DNA of 64,000 bases from Maribacter flavus. Its GTDB lineage: Bacteria > Bacteroidota > Bacteroidia > Flavobacteriales > Flavobacteriaceae. Position numbers and translations under genes: made by a program. The stretch is from positions 434,001-498,000 of the forward strand of contig NZ_VUOE01000001.1 in assembly GCF_008386635.1 (NCBI RefSeq). Reading direction: 5' to 3'. The notes below the pieces were generated by a model. That model saw only the letters and a program-made list of their open reading frames with translations, was not told the DNA's origin and searched no databases. Positions 40,726-49,800 of the stretch are shown here, in pieces. The first letter of the stretch is position 1; each line of letters opens with the position of its first letter.

Positions 40726-41415
40726 CTATAAATAGGATTTTATTTCCCGAAGCTGCGTGATAATGGGGGCATGGTCATGAACGGGATCTCCATGGGCATT
40801 GAAATGTAAGGTATGCAGACCAACGGATTTAGCTCCAAGAATATCCGCTTCCAAACTATCCCCTATCATCAAGGATTTCTGCGGATGGACTTTTGCCCTA
40901 TCCAAGGCAAGTTCAAAAATGATGGGGTTGGGTTTCTTCACCCCCGCCATTTCGGAATCCACGATATGTTCAAAAAAATGGTGTATACCGGAATTCTTCA
41001 ACTTTTTTTCCTGAATTTCCTGAAATCCATTGGTAATGATATGGAGCCGATACCTAGGCCTTAGGTAGTTGAGCACAGCAACGGTATCTGGAAATAAATG
41101 GGTATATGAGGATAAATGATTGATGTACTCGCTGGACAAACTATGTATCACCTCATCGGAAACGGGGTGTCCTAGTTGGTCGAACACCGTTTTTAAGCGT
41201 TGATATCTAAGGGCTTCCTTGGTTATTTTCTCCTCCCGATACAATTTCCAGAAAGCCAAATTTGTGGGAACGTACACCCTTAAAAAATCCTCAAGTGGGA
41301 TTTGGATACCGTGTTCGGCCAATATTCTTTCAAAGGTTAGGGACGAATTCCGCTCAAAATCCCAAAGGGTATGGTCCAAATCAAAAAATACGTCCGTAAC
41401 CAGATTTTTAAACAT
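40726..41415 (-). CDS. YjjG-family noncanonical pyrimidine nucleotidase (HAD)
   Basis: A 229-residue HAD phosphatase; house-cleaning enzymes of this group dephosphorylate dUMP, dTMP and modified pyrimidine nucleotides. Motif I is FFDLDHTLWDFERNSS with nucleophile Asp12 and Asp14. Motif II is HIITNGFQEIQEKK, motif III the Lys of AGVKKPNP, motif IV MIGDSLEADILGAKS. The first 8 bases overlap the end of the deacetylase-like gene upstream, so they are one transcript. Confidence 0.92.
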   Translation of the reverse strand: MFKNLVTDVFFDLDHTLWDFERNSSLTFERILAEHGIQIPLEDFLRVYVPTNLAFWKLYREEKITKEALRYQRLKTVFDQLGHPVSDEVIHSLSSEYINHLSSYTHLFPDTVAVLNYLRPRYRLHIITNGFQEIQEKKLKNSGIHHFFEHIVDSEMAGVKKPNPIIFELALDRAKVHPQKSLMIGDSLEADILGAKSVGLHTLHFNAHGDPVHDHAPIITQLREIKSYL

Positions 41416-42703
41416 GGTACTTGGTTATTAACTGATGGTACACTTCCTTCCAATCGAAGGTATGGTCAGAACCTAACAATTCGTTCGAGAATACAGATAT
41501 AAAAGTACCCTTCACCAATTTTATTTCATTGTAAATGGCGTCCATTCTGCGTTCCAATTCCTTTTTCTTATGGATTTCCCTCAGGGCATAATCATGCAGT
41601 ACAAAAGGAAAGACCTTTATGGGTTGCTGTACTTCCAAAGGAATATCATAAAACTGAAAGGGCGTACAGGTGCCCGCCCTAAACCCTATTTGATAGCTAT
41701 AGCCCATGGTAAAATCATCCGTGAATTCCGCGGCAATCAAATTTCTATAGGTTTCCGGAACGTCCACCCGGTTGTACCGCATCCTGGAATAATTTACCGG
41801 TCTGTTGACCACGTCCTCGAGATTATGTTTTTCGTTTTTCAAAAGTTCCACATCGTTAAAAGAACTATAGGAGGCTGCTAGGGCCACCGTGGAATAATCG
41901 CCAATATACTTAATCAACGACTTAAAATTGATGCTATTTGTGGATACGTTTTTATCGTATTTGGAGTAGTTGGCAAACTGAAAAAAGAAAATACTATTGA
42001 TTTTTAACTTTTTGTGCCACTCTATTAAGGTGGTGAAATTGTCATACGGATCTTTTTTAATGTTCAGTCCCACCGCAATTCTTTCTATCAGCCTTTTTAT
42101 CCTGAACGTTCCCAAATCCAGTAAAAATCCGGCAGCCCCCCGTATGATTCCCCTATTCGCATAACAGTGGGAAGTGGTTACGTCTATCAAGGACAAGAAT
42201 TTATATTTTCTAGGCCCCTGGACCAAACCTGGAAACCGTTCCTTTAGTATCACGAAGAGTTTCATCGCCCAAATATCCACTACCGGGCGTTCCAAGAACT
42301 TGTGCTCATAGGCCAGACTTCCCTTGGACGGAAAACGCCCGTGGGCATCCTTAACGTGAGGTAAATACTCCTCATACCGACTGATCAGATAAAATGAAGC
42401 CGCAAAAATGTCAAAAGGCAGATTACTGCGTTCCCCCGCAAAGAAAAAACAGGGAACATTGTCCCAACTCATTACATTGATATCCACATCGTTAATACCT
42501 TGTTCGAACAATAGATCGTGACTGCGCACGAAGAATTCGTTCTGTAATGGTTGTTTGGTGTAGGTTATCTTCTCATTTTTGTGCTTGATGAAATCCTCAA
42601 CCTTGGTGGTAAAGCCAATTTCTATACCCAAAATCTTGGTAAAAACCTGCTTCATGGTATACGTTAGGCGAGGTGTGATTTTATGGGTGTAGATCAATAA
42701 CAT
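41408..42703 (-). CDS. polysaccharide deacetylase-like protein with eroded metal site
   Basis: 431 residues in a two-domain arrangement known from Bacteroidota: an N-terminal DUF7033-type domain (1-~165, QNEFFVRSHDLLFEQGI, DIFAASFYLISRYEEYLPH) and a NodB-like barrel (~168-431). The first NodB motif, normally D-x-D, reads SLIDVTTSHC (172-180), so the metal-binding Asp is replaced. The second, normally with a His ligand, reads YSRMRYNRVDVPETYRNL (305-322), with Arg in the expected His place. FRAGTCTPF (341-349) is retained. A catalytically inactive or altered enzyme is likely (inference). Cytosolic; no signal peptide. It begins directly after the radC stop. Confidence 0.8.
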   Translation of the reverse strand: MLLIYTHKITPRLTYTMKQVFTKILGIEIGFTTKVEDFIKHKNEKITYTKQPLQNEFFVRSHDLLFEQGINDVDINVMSWDNVPCFFFAGERSNLPFDIFAASFYLISRYEEYLPHVKDAHGRFPSKGSLAYEHKFLERPVVDIWAMKLFVILKERFPGLVQGPRKYKFLSLIDVTTSHCYANRGIIRGAAGFLLDLGTFRIKRLIERIAVGLNIKKDPYDNFTTLIEWHKKLKINSIFFFQFANYSKYDKNVSTNSINFKSLIKYIGDYSTVALAASYSSFNDVELLKNEKHNLEDVVNRPVNYSRMRYNRVDVPETYRNLIAAEFTDDFTMGYSYQIGFRAGTCTPFQFYDIPLEVQQPIKVFPFVLHDYALREIHKKKELERRMDAIYNEIKLVKGTFISVFSNELLGSDHTFDWKEVYHQLITKYHV

Positions 42704-43402
42704 TTACAACAATTGATTATCGGCAAAACTAAAATATTCCTTTTGTGTGATGATCAGGTGGTCCAGAACACGAATGTCCAAAGACTCCGATGCATTCTTG
42801 ATCTTTTGGGTGATTTCTTTATCGGCCTGACTCGGTTTTAAGGTTCCCGAAGGATGGTTGTGCGCCAAAATCAGGGCCACGGCCCCTAATTCTAACGACT
42901 GTCTCATAAGCAAACGAACGTCTACCAAAGTTCCTGTAATCCCGCCCTTGCTCAACTGGGCCTTGTGCAATATCTTGTTGGAATTGTTCAAGTACAAAAT
43001 CCAGAATTCCTCGTGCTGCAGTTCACCCATGATGGGCTGCAGGACTTCAAAGGCATCCTGACTACTGCCTATTTTCTCGATTTTTAGGAAACCCTCCCCT
43101 CGTCTCCGCCTGCCCACTTCCAAAGCTGCTGAAATGCTAATGGCCTTGGCCTCACCAATACCCTTGAATTTCATCAATTGCTGGATGGAGAGCTTTCCCA
43201 ATTCGTTCAGGTTGTTATCCACGGAAGCCAATATCCGTTTGGAAAGTTCCACGGCGCTTTCCTCTCTGTTTCCGGACCCTATCAAGATGGCGATTAGTTC
43301 CGCATCGGAAAGGGCGGAACGTCCTTTATGGAGTAGTTTCTCCCTAGGTTTATCGTCGTCGGACCAATTTTTGATTGAAAAAGAAACGGGCTTAGCTTCC
43401 AT
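42704..43402 (-). CDS. radC: RadC family JAMM-domain protein
   Basis: 232 residues: a helix-hairpin-helix region (LMKFKGIGEAKAISISAALE, 76-95) and a C-terminal MPN+/JAMM metal-binding domain with His181, His183, Ser191 and Asp194 in AHNHPSGTLKPSQAD. Once called a DNA repair protein, its true role is uncertain; some RadC-like proteins may be nucleases or deubiquitinase-like peptidases. First gene of a radC - deacetylase-like - yjjG unit. Confidence 0.94.
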   Translation of the reverse strand: MEAKPVSFSIKNWSDDDKPREKLLHKGRSALSDAELIAILIGSGNREESAVELSKRILASVDNNLNELGKLSIQQLMKFKGIGEAKAISISAALEVGRRRRGEGFLKIEKIGSSQDAFEVLQPIMGELQHEEFWILYLNNSNKILHKAQLSKGGITGTLVDVRLLMRQSLELGAVALILAHNHPSGTLKPSQADKEITQKIKNASESLDIRVLDHLIITQKEYFSFADNQLL

Positions 43403-43511
43403 ATTCCAAATATACTGAACTAATTTTTTCAGGTTGGCAATATCGTAATGACAGATTTATAAAGATGCTCTTTACTATTGAAAATGATTCTTCCCGGAAA
43501 GAAATGCGCAC

Positions 43512-44873
43512 CTAAACATTTTCTATTGATTGGGTCATCTTGCCCAAATCCAATCCGCCGTAATTACCTGAACTCATTAATAAAAGTGTCGTATTGGAAT
43601 AATCCATATGTTGGATGAACGCATGAAAAGATTCCGCATCCGTAAACACCTTCAAGTCCCTGCGAGCAAAGGCCTCCATAATCTGTTCCGGGGTTACTTC
43701 CTTCAACTTTTTAATGGCCACGGATTCCGGCAAAAAGAAAATGACGGCCTCGTCCGCTGCATCCATGGCTCCTTTGTATTCCTTCAAAAACTCGGGGTTA
43801 AAGCTACTGTACGTATGCAGTTCCAAACAGGCCACCAGCTTTCGATCTGGATATTGTTCCTTCACGGCCGTGGTAGTAGCCATGACCTTACTGGGCGCGT
43901 GGGCAAAATCCTTGAAAGCAATGCAATTCTTGCCCTCGGCTATTTTCTCCAATCGTTTGGAAGCACCTTTGAAAGACCCTATCGCTTCATAAAAATCGGC
44001 CTCGTCCACACCCATATTCTGACAGATCCATTTGGCTCCCGCCAAATTGCTCAGGTTGTGCTTGCCAAATACCGCAATGGGCATAGGCCCTTCAGGCGTT
44101 GACAACAAAGTTTCCCCATTCATCACCTCATAATCGGGTGTGCTATACGGGAGTTTTCTTATTTGGTTTTCCGAAGCTTCCACAACTTCCTTTACGACCG
44201 AGTCCTCTTCATTGAAGGTGATACTGCCACCTTCAACGATGCTATCCACAAAAATGCGAAACTGTTCAACATAATTTTCAAAAGTTGGAAACACATTGAT
44301 GTGATCCCAGGCGATTCCGCTCAATAGGGCAATATTCGGTCGATATAAATGGAATTTTGGCCTCCTATCTATGGGCGAGGATAAATATTCGTCCCCTTCC
44401 AAAACGATAAAATCGTTCTCCTCTGTCAAATGCACCATTCTGTCAAAACCTTCCAATTGGGCTCCTACCATATAGTCTACAGAAATCTGATGATAGTTGA
44501 GCACATGCAAGATCATGGACGTAATGGTCGTTTTGCCGTGGCTACCGCCTATAACAACCCTGGTTTTGTTTTTGGATTGTTCGTATAGAAATTCGGGATA
44601 GGAATAAATGGTAAGGCCGAGTTCTTGGGCCTTTAGCAATTCCGGATTATCGGCCTTGGCATGCATTCCCAATACCACAGCGTCCAAATCCTTCTGGATT
44701 TTTTCAGGAAACCATCCAAAGTGTTCCGGTAAAAGCCCCTGGGCCTCCAATCTGGATTTTGACGGTTCAAAAATAACGTCGTCGCTTCCGGTAATCTGGT
44801 AACCTTTGTGTGCCAAGGCCAAGGCCAGGTTGTGCATGGCACTGCCACCTATGGCAATAAAATGTATTCGCAT
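43512..44873 (-). CDS. mpl: Mur ligase Mpl (UDP-MurNAc:tripeptide ligase), peptidoglycan recycling
   Basis: 453 residues. Mpl attaches recycled L-Ala-D-Glu-meso-DAP to UDP-MurNAc. N-terminal Rossmann domain MRIHFIAIGGSAMHNLALAL, Mur-type P-loop GGSHGKTT (109-116), central domain with EGDEYLSSPIDRRPKF and a C-terminal ligase domain with KDFAHAPSK. The start MRIHFIAIGG distinguishes it from MurC (which begins MxxxIHFxGIGGxGMS). A -7-like box lies 17 bases before the start. Confidence 0.93.
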   Translation of the reverse strand: MRIHFIAIGGSAMHNLALALAHKGYQITGSDDVIFEPSKSRLEAQGLLPEHFGWFPEKIQKDLDAVVLGMHAKADNPELLKAQELGLTIYSYPEFLYEQSKNKTRVVIGGSHGKTTITSMILHVLNYHQISVDYMVGAQLEGFDRMVHLTEENDFIVLEGDEYLSSPIDRRPKFHLYRPNIALLSGIAWDHINVFPTFENYVEQFRIFVDSIVEGGSITFNEEDSVVKEVVEASENQIRKLPYSTPDYEVMNGETLLSTPEGPMPIAVFGKHNLSNLAGAKWICQNMGVDEADFYEAIGSFKGASKRLEKIAEGKNCIAFKDFAHAPSKVMATTTAVKEQYPDRKLVACLELHTYSSFNPEFLKEYKGAMDAADEAVIFFLPESVAIKKLKEVTPEQIMEAFARRDLKVFTDAESFHAFIQHMDYSNTTLLLMSSGNYGGLDLGKMTQSIENV

Positions 44874-44890
44874 GATCCTAAATTATGGGG

Positions 44891-44898
44891 TAAAGATA
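44891..44898 (-). promoter_or_regulatory. candidate -7 box of mpl (TATCTTTA)
   Basis: Minus-strand TATCTTTA, 17 bases before the mpl ATG, matches TAnnTTTG at seven of eight positions. No clear -33 TTG at the right distance. Confidence 0.4.
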
Positions 44899-44953
44899 AC
44901 CATAGAAAAACAAAGGAATTTTTTAAAAAAAAACTTTATATTGGTTAAAATCA

Positions 44954-45370
44954 ATGCAAAAAATGACAGAAAAATTTTATAGTGATTTGGATATTCTTTT
45001 GGAAGAAATATCTAAAAGCAATGGGTATTTTTTTGAAAATGAAAGCAAATATAATTTTGAAAATGACCCGGACGGTCTTGATAGCTTTCAACTTAAAATG
45101 GGTATTATAAATTATGCATTAAGTCAAAATTTAATAAGGCAACCTTTTACAAATGAAACTCTTTTACAGATAACACCGACCGGATTAAATGTATTAAAAC
45201 ACGGAGGTTGGAGAGAATATTTAAATTATAAAGATAAAATTGAAAAAAGAGACAATAAACAATCTGAATTAAATCTAAAAATATCTGAATTTCAAATTAA
45301 GACAAAATGGCTCCCTTTAATTTTATCTATTATAAGTTTGATTTTTTCATTGATAGCACTTTTTAAATAA
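44954..45370 (+). CDS. AT-rich orphan gene, small C-tail-anchored membrane protein
   Basis: 138 residues (or 135 from the second Met at 44963). Not a family I recognise. Residues 1-~75 look like a small winged-helix-like fold (FQLKMGIINYALSQNLI, LLQITPTGLNVLKHGGW), followed by a charged coiled-coil stretch (YKDKIEKRDNKQSELNLK) and a terminal hydrophobic helix (WLPLILSIISLIFSLIALFK) that would anchor it with the N-terminus in the cytosol. Codon use is visibly more AT-rich than its neighbours, which suggests recent acquisition. Possible role in sensing or toxin immunity is speculation. Confidence 0.65.
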   Translation: MQKMTEKFYSDLDILLEEISKSNGYFFENESKYNFENDPDGLDSFQLKMGIINYALSQNLIRQPFTNETLLQITPTGLNVLKHGGWREYLNYKDKIEKRDNKQSELNLKISEFQIKTKWLPLILSIISLIFSLIALFK

Positions 45371-45380
45371 CAAATCTATT

Positions 45381-45698
45381 ATGAGTCTAAACCTGGAAAC
45401 CATCGCGTCAAAAGAAATCATGCCCGGATATCACGGGAAAATGGTACACGCGGAAACTATGAGCATCGCCTATTGGACGGTCGATAAAAACGCCGAAGTC
45501 CCGGAACATTCGCATATGCACGAGCAGGTCATGCACGTGCTGGAAGGCACATTTGAGTTTACCTTGGATGGGACAACCAAGGTTTACAAACCGGGTGACA
45601 TCGTAATCATAGCACCACATAAAAAACACAGCGGAAAGGCCCTGACTCCCTGTAAGCTTATGGACGTTTTTTGTCCGGTTAGGGAGGAATATCGATAG
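45381..45698 (+). CDS. cupin domain protein
   Basis: A 105-residue single-domain cupin. Metal-binding motif 1 is HSHMHEQVMHVLEGTFEF (two His and a Glu in HxHxxE order), motif 2 GDIVIIAPHKKHSG. Substrate and metal unknown; members act as dioxygenases, isomerases or small-molecule binders. It starts ten bases after the AT-rich orphan, but codon use is normal for the window. Confidence 0.88.
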   Translation: MSLNLETIASKEIMPGYHGKMVHAETMSIAYWTVDKNAEVPEHSHMHEQVMHVLEGTFEFTLDGTTKVYKPGDIVIIAPHKKHSGKALTPCKLMDVFCPVREEYR

Positions 45699-45699
45699 G

Positions 45700-45760
45700 C
45701 CCCCTTGCCCCCAAAGGGGGAACTAAATTCAAGTTCAAATTCAAATATCAAGTTCAAAAA
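45700..45760. repeat. C/G hairpin and TTCAA-rich low-complexity stretch
   Basis: Just after the cupin stop CCCCCTT (45700-45706) can pair with AAGGGGG (45714-45720), without a T run on either strand. An irregular TTCAAGTTCAAATTCAAA-type series follows up to 45760. Both look like dispersed intergenic repeat material. Confidence 0.5.
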
Positions 45761-45853
45761 TGATATAATTTACTGATATAGAAAGTAGGACGTGATGTTC
45801 AAATTGATTTTCCTTATAGCTATAGACTTTTAACTTATAACTCTTAACTCATA

Positions 45854-46639
45854 ATGAACATATCTCTCATAAGAAAAAAGGCCTTGGTTGGCGGAAGTAG
45901 CGGCGGAATAGGCAAGGCCATCGCCTTACAACTCGCGGAAAGTGGGGCCAGTGTAACCCTGATGTCCCGAAGCGAGGAGAAACTGAAAAATATCGTTTCA
46001 CAATTACCCACCGACCATGGTCAGGTACATCAATATTTGACAGTGGATTTCTCCGATTTTCAATCGTTCCAAAAAATCATTGCAGATTATTTTAGTACGA
46101 ATTCCGTGGACATCCTTGTAAACAATACCCAAGGACCTCCTGCGGGTGGTGCCTTGGAAAAGAGGGTTCCGGATTACCAGGAAGCCTTTGACCTGCTCTT
46201 TAAAACCGTCGTTCTCACCACCGAATTGGCCCTGAAAGGGATGGTGGAAAAAAATTGGGGACGGATCATCAATGTGGCGTCGGTTTCAGTGAAGGAACCG
46301 TTGTCCTATTTGGCATTGTCCAACTCCATCCGCGCGGCGGTGGTCACTTGGGCCAAGTCCCTGGCCACGGATGTGGGCAAATACCAAATTACCGTTAACA
46401 ATGTACTTACGGGGTACTTTGATACGGACCGTATCGCCCAACTCAACGCCAAAAAAGCGGAACAAATGGGCGTTCCAGAAAGTCAGGTGCGCAGCGAAAT
46501 GGATCAGAAAGTTCCCCTACAGCGTATTGGCGACCCAAAGGAATACGGCTATTTGGCTACATTTCTAGCGTCGGACAAAGCCGCATTCATTACCGGAACG
46601 AACATCCCCATTGATGGCGGACTGCTAAAATCGCTATAA
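45854..46639 (+). CDS. SDR family oxidoreductase without canonical YxxxK
   Basis: A 261-residue Rossmann-fold protein of the short-chain dehydrogenase family. NAD(P)-binding GGSSGGIG (13-20) and NNTQG (90-94, for NNAG) are present, as is Ser143 in NVASVSVKEP. By spacing, the catalytic Tyr and Lys fall at Ser156 and Arg160 in LALSNSIRAA, so the usual YxxxK is absent. This marks the LSNxxR-type subgroup annotated as FabG-like in many genomes; the reaction is unknown. C-terminal ITGTNIPIDGGLLKS is typical. Confidence 0.88.
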   Translation: MNISLIRKKALVGGSSGGIGKAIALQLAESGASVTLMSRSEEKLKNIVSQLPTDHGQVHQYLTVDFSDFQSFQKIIADYFSTNSVDILVNNTQGPPAGGALEKRVPDYQEAFDLLFKTVVLTTELALKGMVEKNWGRIINVASVSVKEPLSYLALSNSIRAAVVTWAKSLATDVGKYQITVNNVLTGYFDTDRIAQLNAKKAEQMGVPESQVRSEMDQKVPLQRIGDPKEYGYLATFLASDKAAFITGTNIPIDGGLLKSL

Positions 46640-46848
46640 TAGTATCGATTAAAGAGGACACATCGATCACAGACTAACCCAAAAGACCTGTTCGCTCATT
46701 TTTCATTGATAGCTCAATCGGTTTGGCACACTTTTGTTGTGTAAATTTAGCATGATGAAACCCTCATCGAGGGATTTGTTTTGGCAAGTTATATACCTAT
46801 ACAAAAGGAAATGTTTAAAAATCAAGTCTTTGATCCAATCCTAAACGC

Positions 46849-49800
46849 ATGAAAAAGATTTCTATAATCCTAAGTATACTTATGTTCTCACAACTAATGA
46901 ACGGTCAAGAAGCCAACATGTCCTATAATGAACTTTGGAACCAGGTGCTGAAGATGGAAAAAGACCAACTTACCCGTAGTGCCTATGATTTGGTCCAAAA
47001 AATCTATCAAAAAGCGGAGGGTGATGGAAACGAAGTCCAACGAATAAAGGCCTTGTTGTTCACTTCCAAGTACCTACTGATTCTGGAAGAAGATGCCCAG
47101 CTTTCCGTTATAAACAAGTTTAAAACCGAAATTAAAAAGGCGTCCTTTCCCACAAAAAACATCTTGGAAAGCTATCTCGCCAATCTCTACTGGCAGTATT
47201 TTCAGCAAAACCGCTATCAATTCTACAATAGAACGGCCACCGAAACCAAGGTCGATTCGGTCGATTTTAGGACGTGGGACCTAAACACCTTGTTCAAGGA
47301 AATCGATATACACTTTCAAAACGCTTTGTCGGATTCAAAAGCGCTCCAAAAAACCGACCTCCAAGAATTTAAGGAATTGATCGAGACCGAGGAAGGTTCT
47401 GAAATGTATAGACCGACATTGTACGACCTTCTGGCCCATGACGCGCTGAATTTTTACAAATCCGATGAAAACAGTATAAACAGACCTGCCGATACATTTG
47501 AAATCGATGCTCCAGAATACCTGTGTGATGCCTATTCTTTCACACAACTGGATATCCCCAATCAGGATGACACTTCCTTGCAGTCAAAGGCCCTTAAACT
47601 ATATCAGAAATTGGTTTCCTTTCACTTTTCGGATGTCAAGTTGGAAGCCCTGACCTTGGTAGATATCGAACGGTTAAACTTTATACATGCGAATGCAGTT
47701 TTCTCCGATAAGGATGACGTTTTGGAGAAAGTACTCCTAGAAAGTGCCGAAAATATTCGGCATCATGAAACATCGGGACTATACACCTACGAATTGGCCA
47801 AATTGTACAAAAACCAAGGCGATACGTTTACCCCGGATGAACCCCAACACCGATGGAAGTTAAAAGAGGCCATTGACCTTTGTGATCAGGTCATAAGCCG
47901 ATATCCAGATACAAGAGGCGCCCAACTATGTGAATATCTCAAATCACAGATCCTGGCACCATCCCTGCAGCTGCAAACTGAGAAATACATTCCCATTGCG
48001 AAGCCCGCCAAGCTTTTGATCAATTACAAAAATAGAGCGTCCTTGGATTTGCGAGCCTACCCAATTTCGAACAAACAGTGGGAAGACCTGAACAACCTGT
48101 ATCCTGAATCCGAAAAACTGGAATTCATTCAAAAACTAAAACCGTCCAAGGAATGGTCCGTCAACTTGATAGATGAGGGCGATTATCAACTTCACAGCAT
48201 CGAAATTCCCATGCCGGGACTTCCAAATGGCCAGTATTTGATTTTAGCCCTTTCTAAAGAGAATGACCTTGACAGTTTTGCCTACAGCGAGGTTCAGGTT
48301 ACCAATTTGGCACTGCTACAAACAACGAGTGAAAACCAACATCTTTTTCAGGTGGTGGATCGAAACAACGGGGCCCCCAAACCCGGAGCCAAAGTGACCC
48401 TACACCACCGCGGTAACCTGATTTTATCCAATAGCAAAAGTTATATTGCCGATAAAAACGGATTTGTTCGTATCGCGTTGGGCGGAAAAAGTTTGTCCGT
48501 TGAGCAAATAAAAGTGGTTTACAAGGACGACCTGGCGAATTTCGGCAATACCTACATCCGTCAAAAAAATAGGCAAAACAATGGGCCGGATGTTGTCCTT
48601 AAAAGCTTTTTATTCAAGGATCGAAGCATTTATAGACCGGGCCAACCGCTCTATTTCAAAGGGGTGCTGATCAAGCAAAATGAAAATAAATCTACCCTGG
48701 TAACCGAGCAAAAGGTAAGGGTTGAACTATTCGACGCCAATGGCCAAAAGGCAACTGAATTGGAAGTGCAGACGAATGAATTTGGCTCCTTTCAAGGCAG
48801 TTTCACCATACCAAATACGGGGCTGACAGGTCAGTATTACCTATCGGTAACCGGACCCACCGGCCTGGTACAGGAGTACAGTTATATTTCGGTCGAAGAA
48901 TACAAAAGACCCAAATTTGAGGTCGGCTTCGAACCCGTCACCGAGGTATTCAAAGTAAACGACTCCGCCACCGTAAAGGGCAATGCCAAATCCTTTGCCG
49001 GTAGCAACATCACAGATGCCAAGATTAGTTATCGGGTAACGCGAAGCGTCAATTACCCCATTTGGTTTTCGTGGCGAAGGGGACCCGGCTATTGGAGAGA
49101 AAGTCAGGAAATAGCCCATGGGGAGCTACAAACGGATAACGCAGGAAATTTCAGTATCGATTTTAAGACCCTACCAGATCTCAAGGCATCCAAAGAAAAT
49201 CTTCCCGTATTTTCTTATGTAATCACTGCCGATGTAACCGATGTCAACGGCGAAACGAGAACGGCTAGCACCACGGTCAACCTAGGCTATCACGCCATGA
49301 CGGCCATTATTCTTTTGAACGAGCCCCTTAACAAGGCAAACACAGAAAATACGATCACCGTTACTACCCAAAACCTCAACGGACAAAAAGTATCCGCCAA
49401 GGGAATACTGAAAATGTACAAATTGCAAGCTCCCGAACATGTACTCAGGCCCAGGCCATGGGAAGCACCGGATTATCAGTATTGGAATAAATCCGATTTT
49501 AAGAAACTTTTTCCCCATGAAGCCTATAGGCAGGAACATTCGGTCGAATCTTGGGAGAAAGGCACGTTGGTCTTTGAAACCGAATTTGATACCGGAAAAA
49601 GTGAATCCATCGGACTACCAAATCTTAAAAAATGGGAAACCGGAAGTTACCTCATTGAAGTGGAAAGTACCGATGTCTTTGGTCAGGAAGTCACCGCCAA
49701 AACGACTACAAAACTGATAGATCCCAAGGAAAAATCCCTACCTGACAATCAACTATTCCATGTAGAAACCGATAAGCAGAGCTATCAAACCGGCGACGCG

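Noticed and set aside
45700-45720. C/G-rich hairpin after the cupin gene as a terminator
   Set aside because: No T run on either strand; listed as repeat material instead.
46742-46749. TAAATTTA as a promoter for the A2M gene
   Set aside because: The nearest TTG is only 16 bases away and the box is about 100 bases from the start; evidence is too weak to list.
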